Counted from the first letter of the stretch, positions 52,523 through 61,353 are shown. The stretch: 64,000 nt of DNA from JBPCMN01 sp013695115 (GCA_051002235.1 JBPCMN010000038.1:1-64000); one strand, 5' to 3'. The notes: generated by a model from the sequence alone, not told the origin. Numbers and translations: made by a program.

Positions 52523-53598
52523 GCGTCCACCTGGTCCGCGGCGACGACCCGGTGTTGCGCGACGAAGCGCTCGGTCGACTCGTGGGCGACCTGCTCGGGG
52601 AGGACGACCGCACCCTCGCGCTGGAGGAGCTGACCGTGCCGGGGCGGGCGGCGCCGGGCGAGGAGAGCGACGAGCCCGGCGGCACCCCCGGTGGTGCGGC
52701 CGGTGGTGCGGAAGCGCGCGAGCAGGTGGTCGCGGCCGCGCTGAACGCCGCCCAGAGCCCGCCGTTCATGACCGAGCGGCGCGTGGTGGTCGTCCGCGAC
52801 GTCGGCAACCTCGCTGCCGGCGACGCCGAGCCGCTGGTCTCGTATCTCGCCGACCCGATGGACACGACCGCGCTCGTGCTCGTCACCGGGGGTGGCCGGC
52901 TGCCGGCCAACCTGACCAAGGCACCGAAGAGCGCGAAGGCGACCGAGGTCGCGCCGAGCGCGGAGAAAACGGGGGACGTCCTCGGCGAGCACCTGAAGGA
53001 CGCGGGGGTGAAGTTGCGGCCGGACGCGGCCAAGGCGGTCGCCGCCCACCTGGGCGAGGACGCCGGACGCGTACCCCAGCTCGTCGAGGTGTTCTCGGCT
53101 GCATTCGGCGACGGGGCGACGCTCGACGTCGACGACGTGGAGCCTTACCTCGGCGAGGCCGGGGCGGTGCCGAGCTACCAGCTCACCAACGCCATCGAGG
53201 CCGGGGACGTGCCCGGCGCGCTGGAGACGCTGCACCGCCTCCTGAATGCCACCGGCTCGCGGCAGGCCAAGCCGATGCACCCGCTCCAGGTGCTGGGGCT
53301 CCTCCACGGCTACTACCGCCGGATCCTGCGGCTCGACGACCCCGATCTGCGCGGCCCCAAGGACGCGGTGGCGGCGCTCGGCGGTCGAGTCAAGGAGTAC
53401 CCCGCTCGGAAGGCCCTCGACCAGGCCCGGGCGCTGCGGGCCAGCGGGCTGCGCGAGGCGTTCGACCACCTGGCCCAGGCCGACATCGACCTCAAGGGGG
53501 CGCGTGCCATCCCCGAGGACGCGGTGATGGAGGTGCTGGTGGCGAGGCTGGCCCGGCTGTCGGGGCGGGCCAAGACCGGCTCGCGCCGGATGAGCTGA
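52519..53598 (+). CDS. holA: DNA polymerase III delta subunit
   Basis: The 359-residue clamp-loader subunit opens the sliding clamp. VHLVRGDDPVLRDEAL is the N-terminal signature, and PPFMTERRVVVVRDVGNL and LHGYYRRILRLDD belong to the AAA-like and C-terminal domains. A Gly/Pro/Glu-rich loop at about 46-70 is an insertion. It ends directly against the convergent rpsT stop with no spacing. Confidence 0.9.
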   Translation: MSVHLVRGDDPVLRDEALGRLVGDLLGEDDRTLALEELTVPGRAAPGEESDEPGGTPGGAAGGAEAREQVVAAALNAAQSPPFMTERRVVVVRDVGNLAAGDAEPLVSYLADPMDTTALVLVTGGGRLPANLTKAPKSAKATEVAPSAEKTGDVLGEHLKDAGVKLRPDAAKAVAAHLGEDAGRVPQLVEVFSAAFGDGATLDVDDVEPYLGEAGAVPSYQLTNAIEAGDVPGALETLHRLLNATGSRQAKPMHPLQVLGLLHGYYRRILRLDDPDLRGPKDAVAALGGRVKEYPARKALDQARALRASGLREAFDHLAQADIDLKGARAIPEDAVMEVLVARLARLSGRAKTGSRRMS

Positions 53599-53856
53599 CT
53601 AGCTCGGCTTGGCTCGCCGCATCAGACGCGACGTGCGCCGGGCAGCGGCGTTCTTGTGAAGCGTGCGCTTGGACGCGGCTTTCCCGAGGCGCTTCTGCGC
53701 CAGCCGGGACTTCTCGCCGGCGTCGGCGGCGCCGGCTTCGGCGGCCGTCTGCGCCGCCTTCACGCGCGTCTTGAGCTCGGAGCGGACGGTCTTGTTCCGC
53801 ACCCGGCGGCGCTCGTTCTGGCGGTTGCGCTTGATCTGGCTCTTGATGTTGGCCAC
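53599..53856 (-). CDS. rpsT: 30S ribosomal protein S20
   Basis: The 85-residue basic helical protein begins MANIKSQIKRNRQNERRR and ends TSRLMRRAKPS, with KTLHKN-like RTLHKNAAARR. It binds 16S rRNA in early assembly. It is divergent from lepA, which is its usual neighbour. Confidence 0.95.
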   Translation of the reverse strand: MANIKSQIKRNRQNERRRVRNKTVRSELKTRVKAAQTAAEAGAADAGEKSRLAQKRLGKAASKRTLHKNAAARRTSRLMRRAKPS

Positions 53857-53888
53857 GAAGGGTCGACGTTAGCCCAAGGCGAGGATCA

Positions 53889-53911
53889 GCGGCGCAGGTA
53901 CCCTGCGCCGC
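53889..53911 (+). repeat. palindromic repeat A, copy 3 (core only)
   Basis: GCGGCGCAGG-TAC-CCTGCGCCGC is the same 10-bp stem as at 33730 and 42550, here without the flanking TGGCGTCCGAG. It lies between divergent rpsT and lepA and is followed at once by a repeat B core. Confidence 0.6.
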
Positions 53912-53918
53912 CCGAGCC

Positions 53919-53933
53919 GGGCCCGAGCGGCCC
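53919..53933 (+). repeat. palindromic repeat B, copy 2
   Basis: The core GGGCCCGAGCGGCCC is shared with 9604-9618 (opposite strand) and 59309-59323. Confidence 0.55.
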
Positions 53934-53954
53934 GAGCGGAAAGGCAGGGAGAAT

Positions 53955-55745
53955 GTGGCGGTGACCCCACTGGAGCGGCATCGGGCCCTGGCAGTCATCG
54001 CCCACATCGACCACGGAAAATCCACGCTGGCCGACCGCATCCTCGAGCTGTGCGGCGCGGTCGACGCGCGCGACATGCGGGCCCAGTACCTCGACACGAT
54101 GGAGCTCGAGCGGGAGCGCGGGATCACGATCAAGGCCCAGAACGTCCGGCTGAACTGGAAGGACCACACCCTGCACCTGATCGACACCCCCGGTCACGTC
54201 GACTTCACCTACGAAGTGTCGCGCAGCCTGGCCGCGTGCGAGGGCGTCGTGCTCCTCGTCGACGCGTCGCAGGGCATCGAGGCCCAGACCCTGGCCAACT
54301 GCTACCTCGCGGTGGAGCACGACCTCGCGATCGTCGCCGCGGTCAACAAGATCGACCTTCCCGCGGCCGACCCCGACCGGGTGGCGGGGGAGATCGAGCG
54401 GGTGCTCGGGATCCCCGCGAGCGACGTCCTGCGCATCTCGGCCAAGACCGGCGAGGGCGTGGCCGAGCTGCTCGACGCGGTGGTCAACCGGATCCCGCCG
54501 CCCACCGGCGACGGCGACGCGCCACTCCAGGCGCTGATCTTCGACTCCTACTACGACGCCTACCGCGGGGTCGTGAGCGCGGTGCGGGTGTTCAACGGGA
54601 CGCTCGTCTCCGGCGCCCGGCTCCGCTACCTCCAGGCCAACGGCACCCACGACGCCGAGGAGATCGGCGTGCGCCTGCCCGCGTCCACGCCGGTGGCATC
54701 CCTCGGCCCCGGCGAAGTCGGCTACCTCATCGCCGGGATCAAGGCCGTCGGCCAGGCCCCGGTCGGCGAGACCGTCACGACTGCGAGCAACCCGGGCGAG
54801 GAGTTGCCGGGCTACCGCGACCCCCAGCCGATGGTGTTCTGCGGCCTCTACCCGGTCGAGGGCGACGCCTACGCCGATCTGCGCGAGGCACTCGAGAAGC
54901 TGCGGCTCAACGACTCGTCGTTCACGTACGAGCCCGAGACGTCGGGCGCGCTCGGGTTCGGCTTCCGCTGCGGCTTCCTCGGGCTCCTCCACATGGAGAT
55001 CGTGCGCGAGCGCCTGGAACGTGAGTACGACCTCGAGCTCGTCGCCACCGCGCCCACCGTCGAGTACCTCGCCAACCTGGTCGACGGCGGGGTCGAGGTC
55101 GTCGACAACCCGTCGGCGATGCCTCCGCCCAACACGGTCGAGTCGATCGAGGAGCCCTTCGTCACCGTCACCATCCTCACTCCCACCGAGTACGTCGGCA
55201 CCCTGATGGAGCTCACGCAGTCACGCCGGGGTGAGATGAAGAAGATGGAGTACATCTCGGAGGAGCGGGTGGAGCTGATCTACGAGCTCCCACTGGCCGA
55301 GGTCGTGCTCGACTTCTTCGACCAGATGAAGTCACGGACCCGCGGCTACGCCAGCCTCGACTACGAGCCCGCCGGCTACCGGCGCTCTGAGCTGTCCAAG
55401 GTCGACGTGCTGCTGAACTCGGTACCGGTCGACGCGTTCTCGGCGGTCGTCCATCGCGAGCGGGCCTACGAGTACGGGCGCAAGATGACGGTGAAGCTGC
55501 GCGAGCTCATCCCCCGTCAACTGTTCGACGTGCCGATCCAGGCCGCCATCGGCGGCCGGATCATTGCCCGCGAGACGGTCAAGGCGAAGCGCAAGGACGT
55601 CATCGCCAAGTGCTACGGCGGCGACGTCACCCGCAAGCGCAAACTGCTCGAGCGCCAGAAGGAAGGCAAGAAGCGGATGAAGCAGATCGGCCGGGTCGAA
55701 GTGCCCCAGGATGCATTCGTGGCAGCTTTACGTCTCGAGGACTAA
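53955..55745 (+). CDS. lepA: elongation factor 4 (LepA)
   Basis: The 596-residue translational GTPase has IAHIDHGKSTLADRI (P-loop), ERERGITIKAQ (switch I), DTPGHVDFTYEVSRS and NKIDLP, then EF-G-like domains and the LepA C-terminal domain (KCYGGDVTRKRKLLERQKEG). The start is GTG 53955 or GTG 53961. The latter overlaps the stop of a three-codon ORF (ATG 53953, TGG, CGG, TGA). The 130 bases after the gene (55746-55875) show nothing clear. Confidence 0.95.
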   Translation: MAVTPLERHRALAVIAHIDHGKSTLADRILELCGAVDARDMRAQYLDTMELERERGITIKAQNVRLNWKDHTLHLIDTPGHVDFTYEVSRSLAACEGVVLLVDASQGIEAQTLANCYLAVEHDLAIVAAVNKIDLPAADPDRVAGEIERVLGIPASDVLRISAKTGEGVAELLDAVVNRIPPPTGDGDAPLQALIFDSYYDAYRGVVSAVRVFNGTLVSGARLRYLQANGTHDAEEIGVRLPASTPVASLGPGEVGYLIAGIKAVGQAPVGETVTTASNPGEELPGYRDPQPMVFCGLYPVEGDAYADLREALEKLRLNDSSFTYEPETSGALGFGFRCGFLGLLHMEIVRERLEREYDLELVATAPTVEYLANLVDGGVEVVDNPSAMPPPNTVESIEEPFVTVTILTPTEYVGTLMELTQSRRGEMKKMEYISEERVELIYELPLAEVVLDFFDQMKSRTRGYASLDYEPAGYRRSELSKVDVLLNSVPVDAFSAVVHRERAYEYGRKMTVKLRELIPRQLFDVPIQAAIGGRIIARETVKAKRKDVIAKCYGGDVTRKRKLLERQKEGKKRMKQIGRVEVPQDAFVAALRLED

Positions 55746-55875
55746 TTCGCGCGCGGCGGCGAAGCGAGCGGAGAACGTCCGACGCCGTGGGCTTCGGCGC
55801 CAAGGTCGGGGATGAAGGGGGAAGTACGAGGCGCTGCTGCCCGAGCTCGTCGCCGGGGTCAGGGCCGCGCTGACG

Positions 55876-57084
55876 TCATGACGGCGACGGGTCGCGGGGC
55901 AGGCCCAACACGCGCTCGCCGATGATGTTGCGCTGGACCTCCGAGGTGCCGCCGCCGACGGTCAGCGCGCGCGAGTACAGGTAACCCGCGGCCCACATCC
56001 CGTCGTCGCTGTCGAACGGCCCCCGGTCCATGAGCATCCCGGCCGTGCCCGCGAGGTCGACCGCCGCCGCCATCACGTGCTGGCCGTGCTCGTCGGCGAG
56101 CGCCTTGCGCACCGACGCCTCCGGTCCCGGCTCCAGGCCCTTCATCTTGGCCGACACCGTGCGCAGCCGGATGAGCCGCAGGATCTCCGACTCGGTGTAG
56201 AGCCCGGCGAGTCGCTGGCGGACGCGCGGGTCGTCGGCGCCCCCGTGGGCCCGGACCACGTCGAGCAGGTCGTTGGCGGTCGGCCCGATGCCCCAGAGCG
56301 CGCCCTCACCCGAGAGCGACACCCGCTCGTTGCCCAACGTGACCTTCGCCAGCCGCCAGCCGTCGTTCTCGTCGCCGACGAGGTTCCCCGCCGGCACGCG
56401 GACGTCATCGAGGAACACCTCGCTGAACGAAGCCTGCCCGTCCATCTGCTTGATCGGCCGGGCGGTCACCCCGGGTGAGCGCATGTCGAGCACGAAGTAC
56501 GAGATGCCCTTTTGTCTGGGTCGGCTCCGCTCCGCCCTCCCGGCCGTCCGGCCAGGGCTCCGCTCCGCCTCCGTGTGGTCGTCGGCGGCATCCGGATCCG
56601 TGCGGGCCAGCAGGATTCCGTAGACCGCGGCATGGGCGAACGTGGTCCAGATCTTCTGTCCGTTCACCACCCACTCGTCGCCGTCACGCGTCGCCCGGGT
56701 CGTGAGCGACGCGAGGTCGCTGCCGGCGCCGGGCTCGCTGAACAGCTGGCACCACAACTCCGAGCCGTCGAGGATGCCCGGGAGGTAGCGCTCGTGCTGC
56801 TCCTGCGTGCCCGCGACCAGCAGGGTCGGGCCCGCCCAACCGATGCCGATGGGGTTGAGCGGGCGCGGCACGGCCGCGGCGCGCAGCTCCTGGTCGATGA
56901 CGAGCTGCTGCACCGGTGACGCGTCGAGTCCCCACGGCTTCGGCCAGTGGGGTGCCACGTAACCGTGCTCAGCCAACCGGCGGTTCCAGTCGGGCGGGTA
57001 CCGCCCGCCGGGGGCGTGGTCGGAGAGGAACGCCCGCACCTCTTCTCGGTACGTCTCGGCTTCGGGCGGCAGGTCGAAGTCCAC
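55876..57084 (-). CDS. acyl-CoA dehydrogenase with a repeat-derived insert
   Basis: The 402-residue flavoprotein of the acyl-CoA dehydrogenase family has LFSEPGAGSDLASLTTRA, GQKIWTTFAHAA, SFSEVFLDDVRVP and the C-terminal VGGGTSEVQRNIIGERVLGL. Between RTDPDAADDH and KGISYFVLDM lies an Arg/Glu/Ser-rich stretch of about 22 residues encoded by a direct-repeat/palindrome DNA element (56523-56569); homologues normally join these segments directly. GTG 57084 has TACCGT six bases upstream (leaderless). It is divergent from hemW. The substrate chain length is not evident. Confidence 0.88.
   Translation of the reverse strand: MDFDLPPEAETYREEVRAFLSDHAPGGRYPPDWNRRLAEHGYVAPHWPKPWGLDASPVQQLVIDQELRAAAVPRPLNPIGIGWAGPTLLVAGTQEQHERYLPGILDGSELWCQLFSEPGAGSDLASLTTRATRDGDEWVVNGQKIWTTFAHAAVYGILLARTDPDAADDHTEAERSPGRTAGRAERSRPRQKGISYFVLDMRSPGVTARPIKQMDGQASFSEVFLDDVRVPAGNLVGDENDGWRLAKVTLGNERVSLSGEGALWGIGPTANDLLDVVRAHGGADDPRVRQRLAGLYTESEILRLIRLRTVSAKMKGLEPGPEASVRKALADEHGQHVMAAAVDLAGTAGMLMDRGPFDSDDGMWAAGYLYSRALTVGGGTSEVQRNIIGERVLGLPRDPSPS
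56523..56569 (-). repeat. in-frame palindromic element inside the acyl-CoA dehydrogenase gene
   Basis: Two copies of GGCTCCGCTCCGCC (56523-56536 and 56556-56569) flank an imperfect palindrome (CCCGGCCG and CGGCCAGG). The inserted length keeps the reading frame. Confidence 0.65.
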
Positions 57085-57090
57085 GCCTGA

Positions 57091-57096
57091 ACGGTA
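57091..57096 (-). promoter_or_regulatory. -10 element (TACCGT) of the acyl-CoA dehydrogenase gene
   Basis: On the minus strand TACCGT is followed by six bases and GTG 57084. The hemW start lies 17 bases further right on the other strand. Confidence 0.45.
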
Positions 57097-57112
57097 GTGC
57101 GAGACTGGTGCG

Positions 57113-58228
57113 GTGCCATTCGGCGTCTACGTCCACATCCCCTTCTGCGCGACCCGCTGCGACTACTGCGACTTCGCGACCTGGACCGACCGCGACCACC
57201 TGATCGACGAGTACGTCAATGCCTGCGTCACCGATCTCTCGCGGCGCACCGCCGACGGAATGGCGTCGGCGACGAGCGTGTTCTTCGGTGGCGGCACCCC
57301 GAGCCTGCTACCGCCCGATCGGCTGGTGCGCATCCTCGACGCGGTGCCCCGCGTCGACGACGCCGAGGTCACGGTCGAGTGCAACCCCGACTCCGTCGAT
57401 CCGCCCAAGCTGGCCGCCTACCGCGCCGCCGGCGTGAACCGGTTGTCGTTCGGGGTGCAGTCGCTGCGGCCGCACGTGCTCGCGGCGTTGGGCCGCACCC
57501 ACGACACCGCCAACGTCGCCCGGGCGATCGAATGGGCGCGGGCGGCGGCGTTCGAGCAGTTCAACCTCGATCTCATCTACGGAACCCCGGGCGAGAGCCT
57601 CGCCGACTGGCGCGCCACCCTCGAAGGTGTCCTCGCCCTCGAGCCCCCGCACATCAGCGCCTACGCGCTCACGGTCGAGCCCGCGACCTCACTCGGCCGG
57701 CGGGTCGCGAGCGGCGCCGCGCCTGCGCCCGACGACGACGACCAGGCCGACAAGTACGACGCCGCCGACGGCGTGCTCGCCGGGGCCGGGCTGGACTGGT
57801 ACGAGGTCTCGAACTGGGCCCGGCCGGGGTTCGAGTGCCGCCACAACTTTCTCTACTGGGACCAGGACGACTACGTCGGGATCGGGTGCGCGGCCCACGG
57901 GCACGGGGCCGGGCGCCGGTGGTGGAACGTGCGGGCGCCCGAGCGGTACGTCGAGCGGGTGGCGGCGCGGCAGTCGGCCGAAGCGGGGGCCGAAGACCTG
58001 GACGAGGACACCAGAGAGGAGGAGCGGCTGGCGCTCGCGCTCCGGACCCGGCGCGGTGCCGAGACGAGCGACGCCGTCGCGGCCGAGGTCGACGAGCTCG
58101 TCGCCGCCGGCCTCCTGGAGCGGGCGGCCGACCGGGTGGTGCTGACCCGGCGGGGTCGCCTGCTCGCGACCGACGTGACCGCGCGCCTGCTCGCCGCAGG
58201 TGAGGTCGAGGGGGCTGGCACTCGGTAG
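57113..58228 (+). CDS. hemW: radical SAM heme chaperone HemW
   Basis: The 371-residue protein has VYVHIPFCATRCDYCDF, the CxxxCxxC cluster motif with the extra HemW Cys spacing. FFGGGTPSLL, LSFGVQSL and NLDLIYGTPGE are family motifs. HemW-type proteins insert heme and are often mislabelled as coproporphyrinogen oxidases. Its stop codon lies inside the CIRCE element of hrcA. Confidence 0.92.
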   Translation: MPFGVYVHIPFCATRCDYCDFATWTDRDHLIDEYVNACVTDLSRRTADGMASATSVFFGGGTPSLLPPDRLVRILDAVPRVDDAEVTVECNPDSVDPPKLAAYRAAGVNRLSFGVQSLRPHVLAALGRTHDTANVARAIEWARAAAFEQFNLDLIYGTPGESLADWRATLEGVLALEPPHISAYALTVEPATSLGRRVASGAAPAPDDDDQADKYDAADGVLAGAGLDWYEVSNWARPGFECRHNFLYWDQDDYVGIGCAAHGHGAGRRWWNVRAPERYVERVAARQSAEAGAEDLDEDTREEERLALALRTRRGAETSDAVAAEVDELVAAGLLERAADRVVLTRRGRLLATDVTARLLAAGEVEGAGTR

Positions 58229-58241
58229 ACTCGAGTGCTAA
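58215..58241 (+). promoter_or_regulatory. CIRCE operator with embedded -10 element
   Basis: CTGGCACTC (58215-58223), nine bases, then GAGTGCTAA (58233-58241) match the CIRCE inverted repeat TTAGCACTC-N9-GAGTGCTAA except for two bases in the left arm. TAGACT (58226-58231) lies in the spacer, so HrcA bound here would cover the -10. The hemW stop TAG is in the same spacer. Confidence 0.88.
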
Positions 58242-58290
58242 CCGGCGGCTTCAGCGAGCGAGTGAGTGAGTGACGAGTGAGTGAGTAGTG

Positions 58291-59289
58291 ATGGAGCAGC
58301 GTAAGGCGGAGATTCTCCGGGCGATCGTCGAGGAGTACGTCGAGACCGCTCAGCCCGTCGGGTCGCAGCGGGTCGCGCGCTCGCGTCGGCTGGGCGTGTC
58401 GAGCGCCACCATCCGCAACGACATGACCGTGCTCGAACGCGAGGGCTACCTGGCCCAGCCGCACACGTCGGCGGGGCGGATCCCCACCGATCTCGGGTAT
58501 CGCTACTTCGTCGACCACTTCACCGGCGAGGCGGGACTGCTCGCCCCCGATCGGCGGGCGATCTCCGAGTTCTTCGATTCCGCCCACCGGGCGCTCGAGG
58601 ATCTGCTCCACGAGACCAGCCAGTTCCTCGCTCGGGTGACCGACCACGCCGCGGTCGTTGTCGGCCCGCAACCCGACGCCGCCGTCGTCCGCAGCGTCCA
58701 GCTGGTCACGCTGCAACCGAGCGTGGTGCTGGCGGTCGCGGTCCTCTCCAACGGCGGCGTCGAGAAGGAGGTCCTCCAACTCGACCGCGAGGTCGACGAG
58801 TCGCGGGTCGGTGCGGCCGCGGCCGCGCTCGGGAGCCAACTCACCGGCCAGGCGCTGACCGACCTTCCCGCCCTCCGTCCGTCCGGCGACGCCGACGTCG
58901 ACCACCTGGCCGGCCTCGCCCGCGACGGGCTCGCCGAGCACCCGCCGACCGCCGAGCCGCTCTACGTGGGCGGCACCAGCCGGATCGCGGCCGAGCAGCA
59001 GTCGTTCGCGACCGTCGAGAGTGCGGCGCGCCTGCTCGAGATGCTCGAGCACCAGGTCGTCGTGGTGTCGCTCGTCCGCGACCTCCTCGACGAGGGTGTC
59101 ACCGTCCGCATCGGCTCCGAGAACGAGATCGAGGAGCTGCGCGAGTTCGCCATCGTGCTCGCGCCCTACGAGGTGGAAGGGGAGTTGGCGGGCACCGTCG
59201 GCGTCCTCGGGCCGACCCGCATGGACTACCGGCAGGCGCTCGCGGCGGTGGCCGCGGTCTCGCAGCAGCTCGGCCGGCTGCTCTCATGA
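58291..59289 (+). CDS. hrcA: heat-inducible transcription repressor HrcA
   Basis: The 332-residue repressor binds CIRCE. The N-terminal winged helix has RKAEILRAIVEEYVETAQPVG and SSATIRNDM; PHTSAGRIPTDLGYRYFVD follows, and the C-terminal domain has GPTRMDYRQALAAV. The 5' leader contains repeated GAGTGAGTGAGT. An adjacent in-frame GTG (58288) could also start it. Its stop overlaps the bridging mini-ORF to dnaJ. Confidence 0.94.
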   Translation: MEQRKAEILRAIVEEYVETAQPVGSQRVARSRRLGVSSATIRNDMTVLEREGYLAQPHTSAGRIPTDLGYRYFVDHFTGEAGLLAPDRRAISEFFDSAHRALEDLLHETSQFLARVTDHAAVVVGPQPDAAVVRSVQLVTLQPSVVLAVAVLSNGGVEKEVLQLDREVDESRVGAAAAALGSQLTGQALTDLPALRPSGDADVDHLAGLARDGLAEHPPTAEPLYVGGTSRIAAEQQSFATVESAARLLEMLEHQVVVVSLVRDLLDEGVTVRIGSENEIEELREFAIVLAPYEVEGELAGTVGVLGPTRMDYRQALAAVAAVSQQLGRLLS

Positions 59290-59354
59290 GGCGAGCGACC
59301 GCTCGCCGGGGCCCGAGCGGCCCGGCCCGGAGGGCCGAGAGCGGGGAAGCATGA
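59286..59354 (+). CDS. 22-residue bridging mini-ORF between hrcA and dnaJ
   Basis: ATG 59286 overlaps the hrcA stop as ATGA, and its TGA (59352-59354) overlaps the dnaJ ATG 59351 as ATGA. The Arg/Gly/Pro-rich peptide is encoded by a copy of palindromic repeat B (core 59309-59323). This joins the two genes for translation although 61 bases separate them. Confidence 0.45.
   Translation: MRRATARRGPSGPARRAESGEA
59309..59323 (+). repeat. palindromic repeat B, copy 3
   Basis: The core is GGGCCCGAGCGGCCC, with GAGCGACCG upstream and AGAGCGGGGAA downstream, both shared with copy 1 at the VOC gene. Confidence 0.6.
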
Positions 59355-60460
59355 GCGCGGATTACTACGGGGTGCTCGGGGTCTCCCCCCAGGCGAGCGA
59401 CGACGAGATCAAGCGCGCCTACCGCGCGCTCGCTCGCAAGTTCCACCCCGACGGCAACCCCGACGACCCCGAGGCGGCCGAGCATTTCAAGGAAGTCAGC
59501 CGCGCGTACGAGACCTTGCGCGACCCGGAGCGCCGGCGTCGCTACGACATGTTCGGCGCCGACGGCGCGGGCGCGGCCGGACCGAGCGGTCCCATGGGCG
59601 ACTTCGGGGTCGGTGACTTCTTCGACGCCTTCTTCGGCGGCGACGCCTTCGGCCGGCGCGGGCCCGCCGGACCGGCGCGGGCCGCCGACGCCGAGATCAG
59701 GGTGGAGCTGACCCTGGTCGAGGTCACGTTCGGCGTCACCCGGACGATTGAGATTCGGCTCCCGGTCCCGTGTGACCGGTGCGACGGGTCCGGCTGCGAG
59801 CCGGGCACGCATCCGTCGCGCTGCGACGTCTGCGGCGGTACCGGCGAAGTGCGCCAGGTCCGACGCTCGATCCTGGGACAGATGGTCACGGCGTCGCCCT
59901 GCGCCGCCTGCTACGCGACCGGCAGCCGCATCCTCTCGCCCTGTCGCGACTGCCGGGGCGAGGGACGCGTGCAGGGCACGCACGACATCGACGTCGACGT
60001 TCCCGCCGGCGTCGACAGCGGACAGCGGCTGCGGCTGTCCGGCCGCGGACCGGCCGCCCCCCGGGGCGGGATCGACGGCGACCTCTACGTCACGATCACG
60101 GTCGCGCCCCACCCGGATTTCGAACGCCACGGCGACGACCTCGTCCACGTCCGCCGCGTCTCGCTGACGCAGGCGGCGTTGGGCGCGTCGCTGGTGGTCG
60201 AGACCCTGGACGGGCCCGAGCAGCTGGCGGTGCCGCCGGGCACGCAGCCCGGCCACGTGTTCCGGCTCAAAGCGCGGGGCGTGCCGTCGTTGCGCGGTCG
60301 TGGCCGCGGCGACCTGCTGGTACGCCTCGACGTCGAGGTGCCCGACCGCCTCCGGCCCGAGGAGGCCGAGCTCCTGCGGAAGCTGGCCGAGCTGCGCGGT
60401 GACGACGTGGCCCCCGCCGACGAGGGCTTCTTCTCGCGTCTCAAGTCCGCCTTTCAGTAG
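59351..60460 (+). CDS. dnaJ: chaperone protein DnaJ
   Basis: The 369-residue cochaperone has a J domain (YYGVLGVSPQASDDEIKRAY, HPD at about residue 34) and a short Gly-rich linker. Four zinc motifs follow (CDRCDGSG, CDVCGGTG, CACACYATG-like CAACYATG, CRDCRGEG), then the substrate-binding domains. It stimulates DnaK, which is not in this window. It is cotranscribed with hrcA under CIRCE control, as usual for this type of DnaJ. Confidence 0.94.
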   Translation: MSADYYGVLGVSPQASDDEIKRAYRALARKFHPDGNPDDPEAAEHFKEVSRAYETLRDPERRRRYDMFGADGAGAAGPSGPMGDFGVGDFFDAFFGGDAFGRRGPAGPARAADAEIRVELTLVEVTFGVTRTIEIRLPVPCDRCDGSGCEPGTHPSRCDVCGGTGEVRQVRRSILGQMVTASPCAACYATGSRILSPCRDCRGEGRVQGTHDIDVDVPAGVDSGQRLRLSGRGPAAPRGGIDGDLYVTITVAPHPDFERHGDDLVHVRRVSLTQAALGASLVVETLDGPEQLAVPPGTQPGHVFRLKARGVPSLRGRGRGDLLVRLDVEVPDRLRPEEAELLRKLAELRGDDVAPADEGFFSRLKSAFQ

Positions 60461-60505
60461 GCAGAGGCGCCAAACCTGCCCGCCGAGCGAGCGCGACCAG
60501 GAGAG

Positions 60506-61237
60506 GTGCCGCCCGCGTTCTGCGCGGACGCGAACGCTGCTGCCCACACCTTCGTCGACGTGCTCGACGACGAGGTCGAGATCGGTGGGGACGACGGTCA
60601 CCACCTGGTGCGCGTGCGCCGCCTGCGGGAGGGAGAGCCCGTGACCGCCGCCGACGGCGCCGGCGCGTGGCGCCCCTATGTCGTCGCCGCCACCGGGCGC
60701 CGCGACCTGCGACTCCAAGCGTCTGGTCCCGTCGCGGTCGAGCCCGAGCTCGCCCCCCGCCTGACCATCGCGTTCGCGGTGACCAAGGGCGTGAAGCCCG
60801 AGCTCGTCGTCCAGAAGGTCACCGAGCTCGGCGCTGACGAGATCGTTCCGGTGCGCACCCGCCGGTCGGTCGCTCGCTGGGAGGGAACGAGCGGCGGCAC
60901 TGCGACGCAACGCCTGCGGCGCGTGGCCCGCGAGGCCGCCGCCCAGTGTCACCGGGCCCGTCTCCCCGTCGTCGGTGCACCCGTCGATCTCGCGTCGCTG
61001 GCGGGACGCCCGGGCCTGGTCGTCGCCGAGCGCAACGGGGACCTGGTCGCCGACCTCGCCGACCCCCCGGGGCGGGAGTGGGTGCTGGTGACCGGGCCCG
61101 AGGGTGGCTTCGAGCCGGGCGAGCGGGAGGTGTTGGGCGACCCCGTCCGCCTCGCGCTCGGCCCCCACGTCCTCCGGGCCGAGACCGCGGCCGTTGCCGG
61201 CGCGGCCGCCCTCGCGGGGCGGCGGCGGCTGCGCTGA
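60506..61237 (+). CDS. rsmE: 16S rRNA (uracil1498-N3)-methyltransferase
   Basis: The 243-residue SPOUT enzyme has HHLVRVRRLREGEPV at the PUA-like N-terminus, then KGVKPELVVQKVTELGADEIVPV, and the knot motifs VLVTGPEGGFEPGE and LGPHVLRAETA. It methylates U1498. It follows dnaJ as in many genomes. The start GTG 60506 comes directly after GGAGAG, so a slightly later start cannot be excluded. Confidence 0.93.
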   Translation: MPPAFCADANAAAHTFVDVLDDEVEIGGDDGHHLVRVRRLREGEPVTAADGAGAWRPYVVAATGRRDLRLQASGPVAVEPELAPRLTIAFAVTKGVKPELVVQKVTELGADEIVPVRTRRSVARWEGTSGGTATQRLRRVAREAAAQCHRARLPVVGAPVDLASLAGRPGLVVAERNGDLVADLADPPGREWVLVTGPEGGFEPGEREVLGDPVRLALGPHVLRAETAAVAGAAALAGRRRLR

Positions 61238-61353
61238 GCGGTACTGCCCGCCCGGCTCGGGAGAGATCGACCCCGATGCCTGTCGCACCGAACGCGTAGC
61301 GTGGCATATGCCCCGGTCGGGCGACCATCTTGACGCCGAGAGTGGCATTTTAG

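Noticed and set aside
53953..53964. Three-codon ORF overlapping the lepA GTG
   Set aside because: Too short to distinguish from chance, and lepA may start in frame at GTG 53955. It is mentioned only in the lepA entry.
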